DNA from: Kordiimonas aestuarii
GTDB lineage: Bacteria; Pseudomonadota; Alphaproteobacteria; Sphingomonadales; Kordiimonadaceae
NCBI RefSeq assembly: GCF_025574465.1
Contig: NZ_JAOBPP010000020.1
Coordinates: forward strand, 538,549-602,548
Direction of reading: 5' to 3'
DNA length: 64,000 nucleotides
Part shown: one piece after another, positions 1 to 8,739 of the stretch
Layout: each line of letters starts with the position of its first letter
How positions within the stretch are numbered: position 1 is the stretch's first letter
Notes under the pieces: generated by a model
What the model saw: the letters and a program-made list of their open reading frames with translations, nothing else
What the model was told of the DNA's origin: nothing
The model's database searches: none
Program-made: the position numbers and the translations under genes

Positions 1-44
1 GCGACGATGATACCGCCGCCCTCTATAACCTCTGGCTTGAATAG
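1..44 (+). CDS. 3' end of an unidentified plus-strand gene (partial)
   Basis: From base 3 the plus strand reads an open frame of 13 codons (ending ALYNLWLE) that closes with TAG at 42-44, two bases before the stop codon of cutA on the other strand. Such tight tail-to-tail packing is common in this window, which makes a real gene end plausible. The piece is far too short to identify a family, and an open frame of this length can occur by chance. Confidence 0.3.
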   Translation, partial: DDDTAALYNLWLE

Positions 45-46
45 GG

Positions 47-379
47 TTATTCGTCGTCTGTCTGTCGCCTGACCCACTCAAGGTATGCCGGGTTTGCCGC
101 GACGATCGGGGCAACCGTGATACACGGCACCTCATAGCTGTGCATTTCCTTGATACGTTCAATGGCCGCATCAACCTTGCGCGCCACCGTTTTCATGAAA
201 ACGGTGATTTCGTTATCCAACTGGATAATACCATCCCATTCATAAATGGAACGTGTTCCGGATTGCACGTTCGCACAGGCCACAAGCCGCTCTTTCACCA
301 GCGCAGTGGCTAGGTGTACGGCTACATCTTCGCTTTCGGCCATCAGATATATGGTAACAAATTCGGTCTCTTTATTCAC
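47..379 (-). CDS. cutA: CutA family divalent-cation tolerance protein
   Basis: A 110-residue protein of normal CutA length. Family landmarks are visible: ERLVACANV (30-38), SIYEWDGIIQ and the following beta strand (44-64), HSYEVPCI (80-87) and YLEWV near the end. CutA forms a cytoplasmic PII-like trimer linked to copper and other divalent-cation tolerance; its molecular role is still not settled. The start is GTG at 379, preceded by a GGGAGGAC ribosome-binding site. A longer upstream reading of the same frame lies inside ctaA and does not look like protein. The GTG overlaps the ctaA stop in a 4-base GTGA, so the two genes are probably translationally coupled. Confidence 0.92.
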   Translation of the reverse strand: MNKETEFVTIYLMAESEDVAVHLATALVKERLVACANVQSGTRSIYEWDGIIQLDNEITVFMKTVARKVDAAIERIKEMHSYEVPCITVAPIVAANPAYLEWVRRQTDDE

Positions 380-1407
380 TCGGCTGTCCTCCCTCGCTGC
401 ATATGCATGAGATATATTATTGCTGCCAGTACCAGAACACCGCCACCCTGGTGGGCTGTTCCCCAACTGACAGGCACTTCTTTCAGAAGCATCGTTATAC
501 CTAGAAACATTTGTACGACAACCGCTGCCGTCAAGGCATAAACGCCTTTTTTGAGTCTGTAGCTCTGTCCGCGCGCGCACCAAAGCAAGCTGAACGTCAA
601 CGCTGTCAACAGATAGGCGCCGATACGGTGGTCAAACTGCGTGGTGATCGCGTTATCGAAAAAATTGCGCCATGTTGGTTCCATGGCAAGAAGGCCTTCA
701 GGCACAAAAGTATCACCCATCAACGGCCACGTGTTGAAGATATGCCCGGCCTTGAGCCCGGCAACCAGTGCCCCCATCACTATCTGCAGCACCAGAACCA
801 ATGCAGCGATGTGGCTCAGACGTTTAATCTTTTTTGTTGACCGCTCGGGGGCTGGGTTCAACAAGGACAGGGCAGTCCAGAAGAGCGCGGCGAAGATAAG
901 CAGGGCCAGCGACAGATGTGCTGTCAGGCGGTAGTGGCTTACCGCAGGCTCATCCACAAGGCCTGACTTGACCATATACCAGCCAAGCACACCCTGAAGC
1001 CCGCCCAGGATGAAAAGCATAACCAACCGCGGTTTATACCCATGGGGAACACGGCCCCGCGCCCAGAACCAGACCATTGGCACAAAGAAAAACAGGCCAA
1101 TCAGGCGGCCAAGCAACCTGTGAGCCCATTCCCAGTAAAAAATGCCCTTAAAGTCCTCAAGGCTCATATGATAGTTTTTGAGCTTATACTCAGGGCTGGT
1201 CTGGTACTTGGCGAATTCGGCCTGCCATTCCTGCTGTCCGATCGGGGGCAGCACACCGGTGACCGGGCGCCAGTCGACAATCGACAGACCACTTTCAGTC
1301 AGCCGGGTTGCGCCGCCGACGACAACCATGGTGAACACAAGGGCAGCCATAAACAGCAGCCACATGGCGACCGCGCGGCGGTCTTTATCTCTGGTTTGGA
1401 ACATCAT
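376..1407 (-). CDS. ctaA: Heme A synthase (COX15/CtaA)
   Basis: A 343-residue polytopic inner-membrane protein with about eight hydrophobic segments. It oxidises the C8 methyl of heme O to give heme A for aa3-type cytochrome oxidase. The duplicated CtaA fold is visible with four candidate heme-ligand histidines: H96 in EWAHRLLGR, H164 in LTAHLSLAL, H260 in QFDHRIGAY and H319 in TAHQGGG. The N-terminal GGATRLTESGLSIVDW stretch (31-46) is the family signature of the proteobacterial/mitochondrial type. Two adjacent ATGs (1407 and 1404) could start it. It lies 59 bases after the ABC permease gene and overlaps cutA by four bases. Confidence 0.95.
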   Translation of the reverse strand: MMFQTRDKDRRAVAMWLLFMAALVFTMVVVGGATRLTESGLSIVDWRPVTGVLPPIGQQEWQAEFAKYQTSPEYKLKNYHMSLEDFKGIFYWEWAHRLLGRLIGLFFFVPMVWFWARGRVPHGYKPRLVMLFILGGLQGVLGWYMVKSGLVDEPAVSHYRLTAHLSLALLIFAALFWTALSLLNPAPERSTKKIKRLSHIAALVLVLQIVMGALVAGLKAGHIFNTWPLMGDTFVPEGLLAMEPTWRNFFDNAITTQFDHRIGAYLLTALTFSLLWCARGQSYRLKKGVYALTAAVVVQMFLGITMLLKEVPVSWGTAHQGGGVLVLAAIIYLMHMQRGRTAE

Positions 1408-1466
1408 GCGCGCTTGCTACTCCGTTCCCAGTGATTGGGCAAGTGACATTGTGCCGCGTATAGCCC

Positions 1467-2219
1467 TCATGCCCGGTAGCGCAATAACCAACGCTCGAGC
1501 GCGACGAAGCTGTAGAATATGGCTACGCCCATCAGGCTGAGCAGAATAAGCCCCGCGAACATTTTCTCGGTCTGTAACCTGTTGCTGGCCTCCAGTATCC
1601 GCCACGCCAGTCCGGTGGCGCCGCCTGAACCCGCCACAAACTCCGCGACGACAGCGCCGATAAGGGCGAAGCCGCCGCTGACCTTGAGGCTGGCCAGCAG
1701 GTAAGGCATCGCCGTTGGCCACAGGAGCCGCCAGAACCGCTGCCAACGTGTCGCACCATACAAGGTGAACAGATCACCCAAGTGCGGGTCAACAGCACGC
1801 AAACCTGCGGACATATTGGCCAAGATTGGAAAAAAGGCGGCAAGCCAGGCGATGATGACCAGCGCGCGTTCTACATGATCGATACCAACCCAAATCAGCA
1901 CGAGAGGGGCGATTGAAACAATGGGGGTTACCTGCAAGATGACGGCGAAGGGGTAGATGGTCATTTCAACCGTACGGCTGAGACTGAAAGCCAGTGCCAG
2001 TCCCACCCCGCTCAGAACTGCGGCGACAAGCGCGATCAGGGTTACCCTGAGCGTCTGCCCCGCAGAAGACATAAGTGTACACAAATTGTCCAGTAAAGCC
2101 GTGAACACAGATGCAGGTGACGGCAGAATGAATTTTGGTATCGTGCCGAAAGCGACCCATACGTGCCAGACAAAGATCAAAGCCAACAGCGCCAGGAGCG
2201 GGAGCAATATACGTTTCAT
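1467..2219 (-). CDS. ABC transporter permease (ThiX/SsuC-like)
   Basis: A 250-residue integral membrane protein of the binding-protein-dependent permease family with about six transmembrane segments. The cytoplasmic EAA-type coupling loop is at about 140-170 (LRAVDPHLGDLF, then YGATRWQRFWRLLWP). It is the third gene of a three-gene importer: its ATG overlaps the ATPase stop by four bases (ATGA). By its binding protein the likely cargo is a thiamine pyrimidine precursor (ThiXYZ), but permeases of the taurine and sulfonate importers look alike, so the substrate is inferred from the neighbour. Confidence 0.85.
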   Translation of the reverse strand: MKRILLPLLALLALIFVWHVWVAFGTIPKFILPSPASVFTALLDNLCTLMSSAGQTLRVTLIALVAAVLSGVGLALAFSLSRTVEMTIYPFAVILQVTPIVSIAPLVLIWVGIDHVERALVIIAWLAAFFPILANMSAGLRAVDPHLGDLFTLYGATRWQRFWRLLWPTAMPYLLASLKVSGGFALIGAVVAEFVAGSGGATGLAWRILEASNRLQTEKMFAGLILLSLMGVAIFYSFVALERWLLRYRA

Positions 2220-2941
2220 TGCCGCGTCTCCAGCAGTTTGGACACGTTGGCCACAGCGCTGGTGAAAGCCTTTGAACTGCGCTGCTCGAATGACGGTTTA
2301 TCACGATCAAGTTTTGGATTAAATTCTCCGGATATCTTACCGTTTTTCATGACTAAAATCCGGTCAGAAAGATAGGCGGCTTCATATACGCTGTGGGTTA
2401 CAAAAAGAGCTGCCCAGCCTTGCTTCCGCCGTAACTTGAGCAGCATCTCATTCATCTGAAACCGGAGGATTTCGTCAAGGGCAGCAAAGGGTTCATCAAG
2501 AAGCAACAGTTCGGGCCCCGCCATCAGGGCACGGGCAATTGAAACACGCATCTTTTGTCCGCCCGACAGCTTGTGTGGATAACGGTGGTCGTAGCCCTCA
2601 AGGCCGACGGAGGCCAGCTTGGCAAGCGCGGCCTCTGTTCGATCTCCTGCTTTGCCTTTGAGACTAAGTGGGAGAAGCACGTTTTCAAGTACAGTCGCCC
2701 AAGGCATCAGCGCTGCATCCTGAAACACGAACGACAGCCGTTTGTCGCCCACTGGCCAATTGATGGACCCCCTATCTGGTTGCAAGAGCCCGGCAACGAG
2801 CCTGAGTACCGTGGATTTTCCGCAACCGCTGGGGCCCAGCAGCGAGACAATTTCACCTGCGGCTACCTCAAAGGATACCCCGTTGGTAACCGCTCCCTCG
2901 CCTTCTGGATAACAAAAATGGAGGTCCGTTGCGGTGAGCAT
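2216..2941 (-). CDS. ABC transporter ATP-binding protein (ThiZ/SsuB-like)
   Basis: A 241-residue ATPase that should energise the adjacent permease. Complete motif set: Walker A GPSGCGKST (36-44), Q-loop Q74, signature LSGGQ (125-129), Walker B LLLLDEP (145-151), D-loop AALD and switch H183. The ATG overlaps the stop codon of the binding-protein gene (TAATG) and its own stop overlaps the permease start, so the three genes are tightly coupled. Length and motifs match the nitrate/sulfonate/thiamine-precursor (TauB/SsuB/ThiZ) ATPases. Confidence 0.88.
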   Translation of the reverse strand: MLTATDLHFCYPEGEGAVTNGVSFEVAAGEIVSLLGPSGCGKSTVLRLVAGLLQPDRGSINWPVGDKRLSFVFQDAALMPWATVLENVLLPLSLKGKAGDRTEAALAKLASVGLEGYDHRYPHKLSGGQKMRVSIARALMAGPELLLLDEPFAALDEILRFQMNEMLLKLRRKQGWAALFVTHSVYEAAYLSDRILVMKNGKISGEFNPKLDRDKPSFEQRSSKAFTSAVANVSKLLETRQ

Positions 2942-3912
2942 TATTTTCCCGTCCCGGTTTCTGCCTTTAAAAACTCGAGCGTGTAGGCGTCCGTGGCATC
3001 AAGGCCCGTTTCAACGATGCCAAGCGCAGACATTTCCTGATAGAAGCTGGCCCAGCGTTTCTCGGTCATCTGGCCCACGTTTGGCTGGCTGCCCAACATT
3101 TCATTGTCACGCATTTTACCGATGGCAAACGCAATCAGTTGGGGCGTCATTTCCTGATTATCTTTTAAAATCAAGGCATTGCCGGGCGTTGGGTCACCCC
3201 AGACATAATCCTGCCACCCCTCGATAGAGGCTTCAACAAAAGCCCGCACAGCCGCGCGGTTTGCCTGCAGGTAATCGTTGCGCACCATGACCATGCCTGC
3301 ATATCCGGGATAGCCCGCATCAGCAAACAGGAACACTTTTGGTGTGACACCTGCTTCAGCCGCGGTGTATGGCTCGGAGGACAGGTAGCCCTCCTGCGCG
3401 GTGCTTTCATTCACGAGCCAGGGAGCCAGCGAATAGGTGTATTTCCTGATCTGGCTATCCTCGAAGCCAAATTTGGCTGCAAGCCAGGGCCAGAAGGTTG
3501 CCACGGCGCTGTCTGAAATAAAGACTGGCATACCCTTGAGGTCGGAAATACCGCCCGCACTAATATGTGGATGGACCATCAGCACCTGAGGGTCCTTCTG
3601 GAAAGACGCCATTACAACCTTCACGTCCGCGCCGGCCGCTATCAGGTTAAGCGGCTGGAAATTGTTGGACGCCATGGCGATATCAAGCGCGCCAGCCGCC
3701 ATCAGGCGTGGATTGTCGGTCTGTGGCCCGCCGGGGCGGATGCTAACCTCAAGCCCGCGCTTTTTATAGAACCCCTTGGCTAGCGCCTGGTAAAAACCGC
3801 CATGTTCGGCCTGGGCTTTCCAGTCCGTTGCAAAGACGATCGCAACATCTTCGGCGCGCACCTGCATGCCGAAGATAAAGACAAAAAGAAAAATGCCAAT
3901 TAGCCGCCTCAT
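2941..3912 (-). CDS. ABC substrate-binding protein, NMT1/THI5-like (ThiY-like)
   Basis: A 323-residue exported protein: signal peptide at 1-20 with likely cleavage after VRA. The mature N-terminus carries the pattern of NMT1/THI5-like proteins: DWKAQAEHGGFYQALAKGFY (30-49), then a conserved RGLEVSIRPGGPQTDNP. In this family DWxxxxxHxGxYxA is typical of binders of formylated aminopyrimidine or hydroxymethylpyrimidine, thiamine breakdown products or precursors. First gene of the importer, 54 bases after der. I see no TPP riboswitch in that short gap. Other small ligands cannot be excluded without binding data. Confidence 0.82.
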   Translation of the reverse strand: MRRLIGIFLFVFIFGMQVRAEDVAIVFATDWKAQAEHGGFYQALAKGFYKKRGLEVSIRPGGPQTDNPRLMAAGALDIAMASNNFQPLNLIAAGADVKVVMASFQKDPQVLMVHPHISAGGISDLKGMPVFISDSAVATFWPWLAAKFGFEDSQIRKYTYSLAPWLVNESTAQEGYLSSEPYTAAEAGVTPKVFLFADAGYPGYAGMVMVRNDYLQANRAAVRAFVEASIEGWQDYVWGDPTPGNALILKDNQEMTPQLIAFAIGKMRDNEMLGSQPNVGQMTEKRWASFYQEMSALGIVETGLDATDAYTLEFLKAETGTGK

Positions 3913-3966
3913 GAAGAATGATCATAATGCGCTTTCTGGCCGCGTCAAAAGAAAGTGGTATTTGTC

Positions 3967-5415
3967 TTAGCGCTTTTTCTTGCGTCTGCTTTCATAGGGG
4001 TTTTTGCCCTTTTTAAGAAGCATACGTATCGGCGCACCTGGCAGGTTAAAATCCCGGCGTAATTCATTTTCCAGATACCGCTTGTAGCTGTCCGGGAGGT
4101 CATCCGGACGGTTGCAAAACAGCAGGAAAGTTGGTGGCCGGGTCTTGATTTGCGCACCATAACGTATTTTGATTCGCCGTCCCGCCACCGATGGCGCCGG
4201 GTGCTTCTCAAGTGTGTCGGTCAGCCACTGGTTAAACGCCGCCGTGGGGATGCGCGCATTCCATATTTCATAGGCTTCGGCAACCGCGGGCATCATCTTG
4301 TGGATGCCTGCGCCGGTGAGCGCGGAGAAATTGATGATTTTCACGCCCTTAAGCTGCGGCAGGCTGCGTGTAAGCGCGTCCTTAAGCTGGCGCTGCACTT
4401 CAAGCCGGTCGTCGACCGCATCCCACTTGTTGAGTGCGATGATAAGGGCCCTGCCCTCGTCGACAACGCGTTCGGCAATTTTGAGGTCCTGCTTTTCAAT
4501 GCCGATTTCAGCATCAAGCAACAAGACCACGACTTCGGCAAACTGTACAGCGCGCAGGGTATCGGCGACGGAGAGCTTCTCAAGCTTCTCCGTGACCCGG
4601 GCACGACGGCGCAAGCCTGCTGTATCGAACAGCTTCACCGGCAGCCCTTCCCATTCCCAGTCTACCGCGATGGAATCGCGGGTAAGCCCGGCTTCCGGCC
4701 CGGTAATCAACCGATCTTCCTCAACAAGTGCGTTGATTAGCGTAGATTTGCCGGCATTGGGGCGCCCAACAATAGCCAGGCGTAGCGGGCGGATCTCTTG
4801 CTCCGCATCCTCAGGATCGACAAATTCATAGGCCATGTCCCCTTCGGTCGGGCCTGTGTCGACACCTTTGGGGCGTTCGCTGAATTCGTCATCCTCACCC
4901 TCATAGGGGTCGATGCCCTGCTCCTTGAGTGATGCTACGATAGCCGCATACAGCTCACCCAGGCCTTCGCCATGCTCGGCAGACAGGCCAATCGGCTCGC
5001 CAAGGCCAAGTGCATACGCCTCGTAGATGTTGTCGATGACCGCATTGCCTTCACATTTATTCGCTGCAAGGATAACCGGCTTGTTGCCACGTCTGAGCCA
5101 CAAGGCAAAATGTTCATCCATTGACGTTACGCCGGCACGAGCGTCATACAACATAAGGGCGATATCGGCTTCCTGCAACGCGACCTCGGTTTGTCGGCGC
5201 ATCCGGTCCGGCAGAGAGCCTGCCTCCCCTTCCTCGAGCCCAGCGGTGTCGATAATGTCAAATTCGAGGTCGGCAATGCGCCCTTCGCCACGTCTGCGGT
5301 CCCGTGTGACACCCGGGGTGTCATCCACAATCGCAATCTTTTTGCCAACCAGACGGTTGAACAGGGTTGATTTCCCAACGTTGGGGCGACCAACAATGGC
5401 AACGGTAAAGCCCAT
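3967..5415 (-). CDS. der: Ribosome assembly GTPase Der (EngA)
   Basis: A 482-residue double-GTPase with a C-terminal KH-like domain, needed for 50S ribosome maturation. First G domain: GRPNVGKS (9-16), DTAG (56-59), NKCE (119-122). Second: GRPNAGKS (217-224), DTAG (264-267), NKWD (329-332). An acidic linker (about 170-208) joins them, and the protein ends in a basic tail rich in K and R. The G4 motif of domain 1 is NKCE rather than NKxD, a variation I believe occurs in alphaproteobacterial Der. It follows bamB by 48 bases, the classic yfgM-bamB-der order. Confidence 0.97.
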   Translation of the reverse strand: MGFTVAIVGRPNVGKSTLFNRLVGKKIAIVDDTPGVTRDRRRGEGRIADLEFDIIDTAGLEEGEAGSLPDRMRRQTEVALQEADIALMLYDARAGVTSMDEHFALWLRRGNKPVILAANKCEGNAVIDNIYEAYALGLGEPIGLSAEHGEGLGELYAAIVASLKEQGIDPYEGEDDEFSERPKGVDTGPTEGDMAYEFVDPEDAEQEIRPLRLAIVGRPNAGKSTLINALVEEDRLITGPEAGLTRDSIAVDWEWEGLPVKLFDTAGLRRRARVTEKLEKLSVADTLRAVQFAEVVVLLLDAEIGIEKQDLKIAERVVDEGRALIIALNKWDAVDDRLEVQRQLKDALTRSLPQLKGVKIINFSALTGAGIHKMMPAVAEAYEIWNARIPTAAFNQWLTDTLEKHPAPSVAGRRIKIRYGAQIKTRPPTFLLFCNRPDDLPDSYKRYLENELRRDFNLPGAPIRMLLKKGKNPYESRRKKKR

Positions 5416-5433
5416 GACTTTTTCTTTCGGCTA

Positions 5434-5447
5434 GGCCCCATGGGGCC
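5434..5447. repeat. 14-bp perfect palindrome between bamB and der
   Basis: GGCCCCATGGGGCC sits in the 48-base gap between the bamB stop and the der start. In the transcript it would form a short GC-rich hairpin just before the der ribosome-binding region. No T-run follows, so it does not look like a terminator; it might affect mRNA processing or der translation. Confidence 0.3.
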
Positions 5448-5463
5448 AATCGGGTGCCGGCGC

Positions 5464-6810
5464 CTAGCGGTAGGCGACCAGCTCACCCTCGTCTGTCAGC
5501 ACAACAAAGGTGCCGTTTACCACAATCGGTGCCGTCGAGCTACCGGCTGGCAGCTTTACCGCACTAAGAACAGCACCGGTATAGGGAGAAATGCTGACGG
5601 CATACCCGTGAGAGCTCGTGACAAGCAGGCGGTCCCCGGCAAGCACCGGCCCGTTCCACTTGATCAGATCGCGGCGTTTTTCCTGGTTTTCGAAACGCTG
5701 TAGCTGGGCAACCCAGCGCACACGTCCGTCACCAAGTGCGACGGCAACAAGCTGGCTGTCGATGGTGGTGACAAAGGCAAAGTCCCCCGCAACCCAAGGC
5801 ATATTCACACCAGCAATGTCCGCCTCCCATGAACGTTCACCGCTCCGCATGTCGATCGCCACCATGCTGCCCGCATGGCTAACCGCATAGACTTTGCCGC
5901 GGTCGATAACCGGTTCACCGTCAATATCGGAAAGTGTCGCAAGCGGTGTCAGCCGACGTGAGCTTGAAAGCGCGTCCTGCCACAGAATACGGCCGTTGGC
6001 GCCACGAAGGGCAATCAGTTCCCCGGAGGAAAGCGCCGCTATGAGCGCGGTGCCGTCGTAGGCAGGGCTTGCGGCGCCCAGCATGCCAGCGGTTTCCGCA
6101 ATGCCAACCTGTTCCCAGATAACCGAGCCATCCGCTGTATTCAAAGCCAGCATCTGGTTGTCATGTGTAATCGCAAAAACGCGGTTGCCAGCGGCCGTTG
6201 GGGCGCCGCGGAATGGAATTTCACCTTTATGTGTCCACAACACGCGGCCACTGGTTGCATCCAGGGCAACCACGGAGCCATAACCTGACGTGACATAAAG
6301 TTTGCCGTCCGCATAGGCTGCGCCGCCGCCAAAGCCGACATCGCTGCGTTCACCGGATATATCCTTGAGTTCGTTCTTCCAGAGCTGACGACCATCTGAT
6401 AGCGCAACAGCGGTAATCCCGCCCTCGACATCTACGGCAAAAACACGGCCATCTGCCGCCACTGGGCCTGCAACCATGCGCTCATATTTGTCGTTACCTC
6501 GACCTATTTTGCGCCGCCAAGCCTGGGCGAGTGTGTCACCAAGCTCAAGATGTTGTACCCGGTGCGAAGCGTTGCCGCCGACCTGTGCCCAATTTCCGTT
6601 GGTATATGGCGCGGGCAAAACAACCGGCAGACTGGAGATCGCGCTGTCTGCATCCAGCGTCTGGGTCGCGCTCAGGATCGCAATACGCTCGCGTCCTTCG
6701 TCGTCGTACTTACCGCGTGGCTTTTTGCTGCCACCACTACAGGCAGCGACAGCAAATGCTGTCACGGCCAGCAGACCAAAACGCAGCAGTTTATGCGTGG
6801 AAGATGTCAC
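5464..6810 (-). CDS. bamB: Outer membrane assembly lipoprotein BamB
   Basis: A 448-residue lipoprotein: N-terminal hydrophobic signal and a lipobox VAAC with the lipidated cysteine at 24. The rest is an eight-bladed beta-propeller of PQQ-like repeats, seen as recurring units ending in ...DGRQLW, ...SGRVLW, ...DGSVIW, ...NGRILW, ...SGERSW, ...DGRVRW. BamB is the scaffold subunit of the BAM complex that inserts beta-barrel proteins at the periplasmic face of the outer membrane. Start is GTG at 6810, overlapping the TGA of the upstream yfgM-like gene (GTGA), which implies translational coupling. der lies downstream. Confidence 0.94.
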   Translation of the reverse strand: MTSSTHKLLRFGLLAVTAFAVAACSGGSKKPRGKYDDEGRERIAILSATQTLDADSAISSLPVVLPAPYTNGNWAQVGGNASHRVQHLELGDTLAQAWRRKIGRGNDKYERMVAGPVAADGRVFAVDVEGGITAVALSDGRQLWKNELKDISGERSDVGFGGGAAYADGKLYVTSGYGSVVALDATSGRVLWTHKGEIPFRGAPTAAGNRVFAITHDNQMLALNTADGSVIWEQVGIAETAGMLGAASPAYDGTALIAALSSGELIALRGANGRILWQDALSSSRRLTPLATLSDIDGEPVIDRGKVYAVSHAGSMVAIDMRSGERSWEADIAGVNMPWVAGDFAFVTTIDSQLVAVALGDGRVRWVAQLQRFENQEKRRDLIKWNGPVLAGDRLLVTSSHGYAVSISPYTGAVLSAVKLPAGSSTAPIVVNGTFVVLTDEGELVAYR

Positions 6811-7574
6811 TGCGCCTCTCCTTCTTCGTTGGTATCGGGCGCTGTTTCAGCCTCAGGGGTATCGCCTGCTGGTTCATCAACCGCGGGCGCGGATGTTTCA
6901 GTTGCCGACATCTGCTTGGCTTCGATGAAACTGCGGAACTGGCTGGCGCGTGTTTTCACCGTCTGTGGTGATTGTGCGTCATCTGCCAATAAAGTGAATT
7001 TGGAAAGCGCCTCATCCAGCATGCCCTGACGAAGATCGATAAGTGCCAGTTGCTCCTGCGCGCTGAAGTACCAGGCATTGCCCTTGAGCGCGATCGCAGC
7101 AAGGCGTCCGCGCGCTGCGTCAAGATCATTCATCTTGCCTGCCATAAGCATACCGGCCTGAAGTTGGGCAAAGTCGCGCAGCGCTGTGTCTGCCTTGCTG
7201 TTGGCGGCCAGGCCGTCATAGGCATCGAGAGCCCGCTGCATATCGCCAGCGTCAATCGCGGCGGCGGCAAGCCTGAGCTGCGCCAGAGCACCGTACCCAT
7301 CGCTCAGTGTCGGGGTCACATCTTCCCAAAGCTTCAGCGCGGAGGAACTATCCGCCGCGGCGGCTTCAACGGTTGCCTCAAACGCGGACGAGTTTTTCTG
7401 CTCGACCGATTTGACATAAGCGTCATAGCCTTCGGTGCCTGCCACAATGGCAACGATGCCCACAGCAATACCAATCAGGTATTTGCCGTAAGATTTCCAA
7501 AGATTGATCATGCGCTCGCGGCGCACTTCGTCATCGACTTCCTGCGTGAGAAGATCGGAATTCAGGTCCGACAC
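6807..7574 (-). CDS. YfgM-like membrane-anchored TPR protein
   Basis: About 255 residues. A short cytoplasmic segment with EVRRERM precedes one transmembrane helix (about 32-46, YLIGIAVGIVAIVAG), followed by a periplasmic alpha-helical TPR-like region and an acidic, proline-containing tail. This matches YfgM (TPR_21), an ancillary subunit of the SecYEG translocon that works with periplasmic chaperones; in many proteobacteria it precedes bamB-der as here. I prefer the GTG at 7574, six bases after GGGGAG, giving MSDLNSD; a TTG at 7592 would add six residues. Its stop overlaps bamB. Confidence 0.8.
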   Translation of the reverse strand: MSDLNSDLLTQEVDDEVRRERMINLWKSYGKYLIGIAVGIVAIVAGTEGYDAYVKSVEQKNSSAFEATVEAAAADSSSALKLWEDVTPTLSDGYGALAQLRLAAAAIDAGDMQRALDAYDGLAANSKADTALRDFAQLQAGMLMAGKMNDLDAARGRLAAIALKGNAWYFSAQEQLALIDLRQGMLDEALSKFTLLADDAQSPQTVKTRASQFRSFIEAKQMSATETSAPAVDEPAGDTPEAETAPDTNEEGEAQ

Positions 7575-7753
7575 ACTATACTCCCCAGACAACCCGCCTC
7601 TCTTATCAGATGGAGGCGGCGTCTATTAAACCGTTAATATTGGGCAAACGCCTCGTGAATTGGCCGCTACAATAGCCAAAGCCTTGCCGAGACGCAAACC
7701 TAGAAAACACTATTTACCAGAGCAGCGGATTGTGGTCATTTTTCGGCGCTGTT

Positions 7754-8605
7754 TCAGGAGTTTGAGCCGCGCATTTTATAAGTGTGTTCTTCACTGGGAA
7801 ATGCCCGGGTTCGAACTTCGCGCGAGTAAGCACCTATGGCGTCTTCGATACTGGCCCCCAGTTCCGCAAACCGTTTGACAAATTTGGGATTAATAGCGAA
7901 CAGGCCCAGCATATCTTCGGTCACCAGTATCTGACCGTCGCAGGCGTTTGAAGCACCTATGCCAATCACCGGAATCGAAAGCTCTTCCGTCACCTTCCGC
8001 GCCAGCGGTTCGGCAACCCCCTCAAGCACAACCGCAAACGCACCTGCCGCTTCGACGGCCTTTGCATCGTCAATGATCGGCTGCCACTCGTCTACACTGC
8101 GGCCACGAGCACCATAGCCTCCGTTTGTGTTCACAGATTGTGGCATAAGCCCCACGTGGCCCAGCACCGGTATGCCCCGGTGCGACAGGAACCTTACAGT
8201 TTCCGCCATCTCCACGCCGCCCTCAAGCTTGACGGCCCCCGCGCCTGTCTCTGAAAGGATACGAGCTGCGTTGCGGAACGCCAGTTCCCTGGATTCCTCA
8301 TAGGAACCAAATGGCATATCGATCACCACCAGGGCCTGCTTGGCGCCGCGGCAGACGGCACGGCCATGCCGGATCATGGTTTCAACATCCACACCAAGGG
8401 TCGATTCAAGGCCATATAGCACCATGCCAACGCTGTCTCCGACAAGCAGTAGATCACAGTGCTTATCAAGCCGCGCCGCCATCGGCGTAATATAGGCCGT
8501 AAGGCACACAATGGGGGTGCCGCCCTTCATCTGCGCAATATTCTTGGCGGTTTGCTGGCGCTTGGGGCGCGCATCCACAGATACGTCTTTGGGTTCAGTC
8601 GACAT
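7754..8605 (-). CDS. panB: 3-methyl-2-oxobutanoate hydroxymethyltransferase (PanB)
   Basis: A 283-residue TIM-barrel enzyme that adds a hydroxymethyl group from 5,10-methylene-THF to 2-oxoisovalerate, giving ketopantoate for pantothenate and CoA. Motifs: VGDSVGM (55-61; Mg ligand D57), VIDMPFGSY with D96, KLEGG (126-130), GHVGLMPQ (149-156), LEGVAE with E195 and the [13 protein letters not shown] stretch (222-234). The start has a strong AAGGAGAGG site. No panC is adjacent. The 161-base gap downstream, before the yfgM-like gene, shows nothing I can name. Confidence 0.95.
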   Translation of the reverse strand: MSTEPKDVSVDARPKRQQTAKNIAQMKGGTPIVCLTAYITPMAARLDKHCDLLLVGDSVGMVLYGLESTLGVDVETMIRHGRAVCRGAKQALVVIDMPFGSYEESRELAFRNAARILSETGAGAVKLEGGVEMAETVRFLSHRGIPVLGHVGLMPQSVNTNGGYGARGRSVDEWQPIIDDAKAVEAAGAFAVVLEGVAEPLARKVTEELSIPVIGIGASNACDGQILVTEDMLGLFAINPKFVKRFAELGASIEDAIGAYSREVRTRAFPSEEHTYKMRGSNS

Positions 8606-8707
8606 GGCGGCCTCTCCTTACTGCAATAGGTGCATCACCGATGGTGCTGAACATATAGTGTGCAGCACGATAAAAAGCAAAGATATAGCTGGCAGGATGA
8701 AAGGCGT

Positions 8708-8729
8708 CCGCCGGAGGTGAATCCGGCGG
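8708..8729 (-). terminator. Stem-loop downstream of guaA
   Basis: CCGCCGGA and TCCGGCGG form a perfect 8-bp stem with a 6-base loop, ten bases past the guaA stop and about 100 bases before panB. The T-run after the stem is poor on the minus strand, so it may be a weak terminator or a 3'-end protecting hairpin. Confidence 0.45.
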
Positions 8730-8739
8730 TTAGCAACCC

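Noticed and set aside
3913..3966. TPP riboswitch before the ThiXYZ-like operon
   Set aside because: The gap is only 54 bases and lacks the conserved CTGAGA and later helix sequences.
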